From NCBI RefSeq assembly GCF_916715725.1, contig NZ_CAKAPD010000011.1, positions 11,551-75,550 on the forward strand: 64,000 bases of DNA, given 5' to 3'. Position numbers and translations under genes: made by a program. Numbering within the stretch: position 1 is the first letter of the stretch; every line of letters begins with the position of its first letter. Under the pieces are notes generated by a model. That model worked only from the letters and a program-made list of their open reading frames with translations, did not search any database and was not told where the DNA came from. This document shows, one piece after another, positions 60,028 through 64,000 of this stretch. This DNA is from an uncultured Rothia sp. (GTDB taxonomy: Bacteria > Actinomycetota > Actinomycetes > Actinomycetales > Micrococcaceae).

Positions 60028-61029
60028 CTACTCGGCGGGACCGACCAGCGGGCCGACCTCCTCCTGGCCGAGCAGTTCGCCGGAGGCACGCAGATCGTCC
60101 TGAATGTCCAACAGCATGGACACGGCGTGGGTCGCGCCGTCGCGGTCGCCGACCTCCACGGTGTGGGTGAGCCACTGGGCAATCGCGAACTCAGCGTAGA
60201 AGTTCGCACGCTGTGCCAGGTAAGCGTCGGGCAGCTGAGGCATCTGCTGACGGTACACCTCAATCGCCTCATCGGTGAAGTCAATGTCCTGGCAGGAGTA
60301 CAGCCAGGCGAAGTCCTGCGCGGGGTCGCCCACGTGCACCTCGGACCAGCCGGTGACCTCCACGATACGCGCCTCCGTAGGAGTCACGTGCAGCACGAGG
60401 TTCTCTGCGCCCATGTCGCCGTGGACCACGCGCGGGCGGAACTGCCACATGGGGCCGGGGGAGAGCACGGCACGCCAGTGAGCGAGCAGGTCGGCGGGCA
60501 CCTTGCCGGTTGCGGCGGCACGCTCCAGCTCGGCGTTCTTACGCAGGCGAATCTGCTCCGAGGAATAGGAGGGCAGGTCAGCCTCGTAAATAATGTCTTC
60601 GGGCATCACGTGCAGGGTCGCGATGTCCTTGGCGATGATGGACGCCAGGGAGGGGCGGTTCGCCGCAACTTCGCGGCGGCTCAGCTCGGCGAGCTGGTCT
60701 ACGTCGTAGATGGTGCCGGGGATGTGGGTGTACACGAACACGTTGCCGCCCGCGTACGGTACGGTGCCGGCGACGGTGGGTACGGCGAAGGGCAGTCGGG
60801 CGCGCAGGCCGGGGCTGAATGACTGCAGGATGAGGTGTTCAGCTTCCAGGCGCATGCTGGCGTCGGGGCGGCGCGGGGCGCAGACTCGCCAGCGGCGACC
60901 GGTGGAGTCGGCGATGATTGCCGAGTCGAAGTCGTCGCTGTCTTCGCGGACCGGTTCGGTGCCGACGGGGTAGATCCCGGGCACTCCGGCGGAGACAATG
61001 GCTGCTAGCTGAAGGGGAGATAAAGTCAC
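60028..61029 (-). CDS. APH-fold phosphotransferase with altered catalytic motif
   Basis: This 333-residue protein is related to aminoglycoside/macrolide phosphotransferases. The nucleotide lobe is weakly conserved (AIIADSTGRRWRVCAPRRP). The Brenner motif VVHGDMGAENLVLHV is intact, with the catalytic Asp, and GDPAQDFAWL follows. The metal-binding motif that is usually IDW reads VTGWSEVHVGDP, so the second Asp is replaced by Gly. It may phosphorylate a small molecule or be a pseudo-kinase. GTG at 61029 is six bases after TAACCT, so the message is probably leaderless. Resistance should not be assumed. Confidence 0.75.
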   Translation of the reverse strand: MTLSPLQLAAIVSAGVPGIYPVGTEPVREDSDDFDSAIIADSTGRRWRVCAPRRPDASMRLEAEHLILQSFSPGLRARLPFAVPTVAGTVPYAGGNVFVYTHIPGTIYDVDQLAELSRREVAANRPSLASIIAKDIATLHVMPEDIIYEADLPSYSSEQIRLRKNAELERAAATGKVPADLLAHWRAVLSPGPMWQFRPRVVHGDMGAENLVLHVTPTEARIVEVTGWSEVHVGDPAQDFAWLYSCQDIDFTDEAIEVYRQQMPQLPDAYLAQRANFYAEFAIAQWLTHTVEVGDRDGATHAVSMLLDIQDDLRASGELLGQEEVGPLVGPAE

Positions 61030-61354
61030 GGGTTAAGGTTACCAAACCAATGTGTGCCGTTTAGTAGTTTTTAGGATCTTTATGCCAAGTGGTGAAGATA
61101 CTTGTGGACAAGCCCAAACGCTTCCGCCTGCGCTGCCTGTTGAGCTTCTACTTGCCCACTCCAAAAGAGGGGGGCCTCACGCCCTGAACGAAAGCAACAG
61201 CTAAGAAGCCGCGGCGGGCCTAGAGAACACAGTCTGGGAGAATACAATGGAAGACCGGCTATCACCGCCTCGCGCACCCGCATACACGCATGTCCGTATG
61301 CCCGCGCGAGCGCATGCCGCCAGCCCGTACCGCCCGCCTTACTGATGGAGCATT

Positions 61355-63289
61355 ATGACCGCCACACCTCAGCAGCCTCAGCATATGATCTCCGCAGACG
61401 ATATCCTTGCCGGGCTTGACCCGGATCAGCGTGCGGTCGCCACCGAGCTGGACGGCCCCATGCGCGTGCTGGCGGGTGCCGGTACCGGTAAGACCCGCGC
61501 GATTACGCACCGCATCGCCTACGGTATTGCGATTGGTCGTTACCAGGGCCCGCGCGTACTCGCCCTGACCTTCACCCTGCGCGCGGCGGAGGAGATGCGT
61601 ACCCGCCTGCACCAGCTGGGTGCGCACGGCGTGCAGGCACGTACCTTCCACTCGGCGGCGCTGCGTCAGCTGGCGTATTTCTGGCCGCAGGTGGTGGGCG
61701 GTACGTTCCCGTCCATCGTGCAGAATAAGGCAGCGCTCATTACGGAGGCGGCGAACCGTCTGCGCATCAGCACGGACCGTTCCCTGCTGCGTGATTTGGC
61801 ATCGCTGATTGAGTGGGCGAAAGTTCAGCTGCTCACCCCGGACACCATCATGCAGCGCCTGACCGAGAAGCAGCTGCCCTCGGCGATTACCCCGCAGAAT
61901 ATGCAGCGTATTTTCCAGGCGTATGAGGATTTGAAGGACGAGCGTAACCTCATCGACTTTGAGGACGTACTGCTGCTGACCATCGCCATGCTGGAGGAGG
62001 ACGAGAAGCTCGCCGCGACCGTCCGCAACCAGTACCGCCATTTTGTGGTGGACGAGTACCAGGACGTGTCCCCGCTGCAGCAGCGTCTGCTGGATGTGTG
62101 GCTGGGCGGCCGCGACGATATTTGCGTGGTGGGTGACGCCTCCCAGACGATTTACTCTTTTACCGGCGCGACCAGCCGTTACCTGCTGGATTTTGCGCGC
62201 CGGTACCGTGGCGCGCACACGGTGAAGCTGACCCGCGACTACCGTTCCCATTCGCAGGTGGTGGAGTTGGCGAACCGTCTGTTGGCGGCGCGTCGTCCCC
62301 ATCCGGATTCGAGCCCGCATTCGTGGGCGCCGCCGCTGGAGCTGATGTCTCAGCGTGGCCCCGGCGTGGATGTGGAGTGGTTCGGCTACGCGGATGATGA
62401 GCAGGAGGCTACCGGCATTGCCGAGGACATCCGCGACCTGATTGAGAAGGACGGCGTGCCGCCTTCGGAGATTGCGGTGCTGTTCCGCACGAACGCTCAG
62501 TCGGCGGCGATTGAGTCTGCGCTGGCTTCCGCCCACATTCCGTACCAGCTGCGCGGCGCGGAGCGTTTCTTTGAGCGCCCCGAGGTCAAGCAGGCGATGC
62601 TTGCCCTGCGCGGTTCGGCGAAGTCCACGGACGGTACCGAGGACGTCACCCGCTACACCCGCGATGTGCTCGGCGGCCTCGGCTATAAGGAGGAGGGCCC
62701 CCTTTCGGGAGGCGCCACCCGCCAGAAGTGGGAGTCCCTCGCCGCCCTGGTGCACATGGTGGACATGATGGCGCAGAACCGCCAAGAGCAGCTTCGGGAG
62801 CACCGCGCGAACCCGCGTCCGGGCGTGCCCGAGCCGCTCCCTTTGACCATGCACGAGGTCGTGGCGACCCTGAACCACCGTAGCGAATTCAACGACGCAC
62901 CGCAGGTCAACGGCGTAACCCTCGCTTCCCTGCACGCGGCTAAGGGTCTGGAGTGGGACGCCGTGTTCCTGTGCGGCCTGAACGAGGGCCTCATGCCCAT
63001 TACTTTTGCAACCACCCCGGACGAGGTGGATGAGGAGCGTCGCCTGCTGTACGTGGGCATTACGCGCGCCCGCAAGTACCTGTGGCTGACCTGGACGATG
63101 ACCCGCACCGTGGGCGGTCGCGGTCAGCGTAAGCGTTCGCGTTTCCTGGACGATATTGATCCGGCGAAGCGCCGCCGCAGGGCTGAGAGCGCCGGCTCCT
63201 CGTATAGCCAGGCACATTCGACTCAGCCCCGTGCCACGCAGCCCCGCCGTTCGTCGAAGGGAAGAGGAGACTATGGCTCAGCGTTTTAA
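61355..63289 (+). CDS. uvrD2: UvrD2-like superfamily I DNA helicase
   Basis: This 644-residue 3'-5' helicase has Walker A LAGAGTGKT with Lys46, motif II VVDEYQDVSPLQQ with Asp233-Glu234, GDASQTIYSFTGAT, LHAAKGLEWDAVF and LYVGITRARKYL. It matches actinobacterial UvrD2, which usually has a further HRDC domain after the motor; here the protein ends about 60 residues after the last helicase motif in a basic tail. GGAG precedes ATG. The region 61030-61354 between it and the divergent phosphotransferase gene shows no gene. uvrD2 near adnAB is a conserved arrangement. Confidence 0.88.
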   Translation: MTATPQQPQHMISADDILAGLDPDQRAVATELDGPMRVLAGAGTGKTRAITHRIAYGIAIGRYQGPRVLALTFTLRAAEEMRTRLHQLGAHGVQARTFHSAALRQLAYFWPQVVGGTFPSIVQNKAALITEAANRLRISTDRSLLRDLASLIEWAKVQLLTPDTIMQRLTEKQLPSAITPQNMQRIFQAYEDLKDERNLIDFEDVLLLTIAMLEEDEKLAATVRNQYRHFVVDEYQDVSPLQQRLLDVWLGGRDDICVVGDASQTIYSFTGATSRYLLDFARRYRGAHTVKLTRDYRSHSQVVELANRLLAARRPHPDSSPHSWAPPLELMSQRGPGVDVEWFGYADDEQEATGIAEDIRDLIEKDGVPPSEIAVLFRTNAQSAAIESALASAHIPYQLRGAERFFERPEVKQAMLALRGSAKSTDGTEDVTRYTRDVLGGLGYKEEGPLSGGATRQKWESLAALVHMVDMMAQNRQEQLREHRANPRPGVPEPLPLTMHEVVATLNHRSEFNDAPQVNGVTLASLHAAKGLEWDAVFLCGLNEGLMPITFATTPDEVDEERRLLYVGITRARKYLWLTWTMTRTVGGRGQRKRSRFLDDIDPAKRRRRAESAGSSYSQAHSTQPRATQPRRSSKGRGDYGSAF

Positions 63290-63911
63290 ACGTGAAATTC
63301 TGCCCGCCACTAAGGACCGCCCGCAGATTGAGCTGGTCCGCTCGGCGCGCCGCACCCGCACCATCAGCATGCAGCGCGATGGCGTGGACGAGCACGGCAA
63401 CCCCGCCTACCGCCTGCTCATTCCCGCCGCGAGTACGAGCGAAGAGATTGACGAGCATATTGCCCGCCTGCTGCCGCGCATTCAGCGTCGTGCCGCCCGC
63501 CGTGAGCGTGCCACGCAGCTGACGGTCACGGACGAGTACCTGCGCTCCCGCGCCCTGCACCTGGCGCAGAAGAACCTGCCGGAGCTGGTCGCCTCGGGCA
63601 GACTCGAGAAGCTGTCGATTCGCTGGGTGAGTAACCAGCGTCAGCGCTGGGGCTCGGCAACCTACGCGAACACGCAGATCCGCATCTCCTCGGAGCTGCA
63701 GGGCGTGCCCGAGTACGTGCTGGATTCGGTGATTCACCACGAGCTCTGTCATCTGTTGCAGCCGAATCATTCGGCGGCGTTCCGTGCTCTGGAGGCGCGT
63801 TACCCGCAGCTGCTGCGGGCGCAGGCCTACCTGGAGGGGTACGCGCTGGGGCGCTCGCGTGCTGAGGACCAACGTGCCGAGGGCGAGCGCAGCGAAAACA
63901 GCGCGGACTAA
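63273..63911 (+). CDS. YgjP-type (M48-like) zinc metalloprotease
   Basis: This 212-residue protein has the YgjP/DUF45 catalytic motif HHELCHLLQPNHS, in which HExxH is present as HELCH and the third ligand His follows, plus RWGSATYANTQIRISSEL before it. Family members are soluble metallopeptidases of unclear substrate. The start MAQRFKREIL at 63273 follows GAGGAG; the longer frame upstream lies within uvrD2. It overlaps the uvrD2 stop by 17 bases, so it is likely co-translated. The Glu/Arg/Ala-rich C-terminal tail is low complexity. The last 89 bases of the window hold nothing recognisable. Confidence 0.87.
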   Translation: MAQRFKREILPATKDRPQIELVRSARRTRTISMQRDGVDEHGNPAYRLLIPAASTSEEIDEHIARLLPRIQRRAARRERATQLTVTDEYLRSRALHLAQKNLPELVASGRLEKLSIRWVSNQRQRWGSATYANTQIRISSELQGVPEYVLDSVIHHELCHLLQPNHSAAFRALEARYPQLLRAQAYLEGYALGRSRAEDQRAEGERSENSAD

Positions 63912-64000
63912 AATCCCGCCAGCTAAAATCCAGCCGACTAAAGCGCTTCCCGAAAATCAAAGAAGCAAAAACCAAACGAAACATTCGAGCGGGGGGTGGC

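Noticed and set aside
60028..61029. Calling the phosphotransferase a macrolide-resistance gene
   Set aside because: The second catalytic Asp is missing, and fold similarity alone does not show an antibiotic substrate.
1..64000. CRISPR arrays, tRNA or rRNA genes, transposases, prophage
   Set aside because: No regularly spaced repeats, no tRNA-like or rRNA-like segments and no transposase, integrase or phage structural motifs were seen on either strand.

Overview
The window is a 64 kb piece of a high-GC actinobacterial chromosome. A mycothiol gene (mshB), succinylase-pathway lysine genes, a coproporphyrin-dependent heme cluster with ChdC, DUF3107 and adnAB/uvrD2-type helicases all point to Actinomycetota. 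Gene order and composition suggest Micrococcaceae, most likely a Rothia-like organism; this is inference, since no marker gene such as rRNA lies in the window.

Layout. 1-14 kb: 3' part of mshB, fdxA behind a possible iron-regulator (DtxR/IdeR-type) box, dapC, a glutamate ABC transporter operon (gluABCD, minus strand), galE, a DUF4253 protein, divergent dapD/dapE, and a PIG-V-like mannosyltransferase. 14-21.8 kb: tatB facing mrp, a DUF1003 membrane protein and an MgtE_N/CBS protein in one overlapping operon, a stress-protein-like membrane protein, a Xaa-Pro aminopeptidase and a PHP phosphoesterase. 21.8-24.3 kb: two nearly duplicated secreted SLH-like proteins whose promoters are also duplicated, with an A+T-rich orphan gene facing the first. 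24.3-28.1 kb: an orphan beta-class DNA methyltransferase, a DEAD-box RNA helicase and a DUF3107 protein. 28.4-45.3 kb: heme biosynthesis (hemA on the minus strand; hemE, cgoX/hemY, chdC/hemQ, cpfC/hemH, hemC, hemD, hemB on the plus strand; hemL on the minus strand). Between hemB and hemL sit an A+T-rich NgoMIV-type restriction-modification pair and three tandem paralogous membrane proteins of unknown function. 45.4-47.7 kb: a ThrE-type amino-acid exporter and a DnaQ-like exonuclease. 47.8-50.3 kb: an A+T-rich two-gene island encoding an ABC/AAA-type ATPase and a PD-(D/E)XK-like nuclease, preceded by a C9 tract; this is the best candidate for an undescribed (probably anti-phage) system. 50.3-64 kb: adnA- and adnB-like helicase-nucleases, an APH-fold phosphotransferase, uvrD2 and a YgjP-type metalloprotease.

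How the genes work together. The heme genes encode a complete route from glutamyl-tRNA to heme: HemA, HemL, HemB, HemC, HemD and HemE make coproporphyrinogen III, and CgoX, CpfC and ChdC finish the coproporphyrin branch. dapC, dapD and dapE are three steps of the succinylase route to diaminopimelate and lysine. The 40-64 kb part is rich in DNA-processing functions: restriction-modification, an exonuclease, the ATPase/nuclease pair, adnAB and uvrD2. Many convergent gene pairs share strong bidirectional terminators, and several genes appear to be transcribed without a leader. I saw no tRNA, rRNA, CRISPR array, transposase or prophage.
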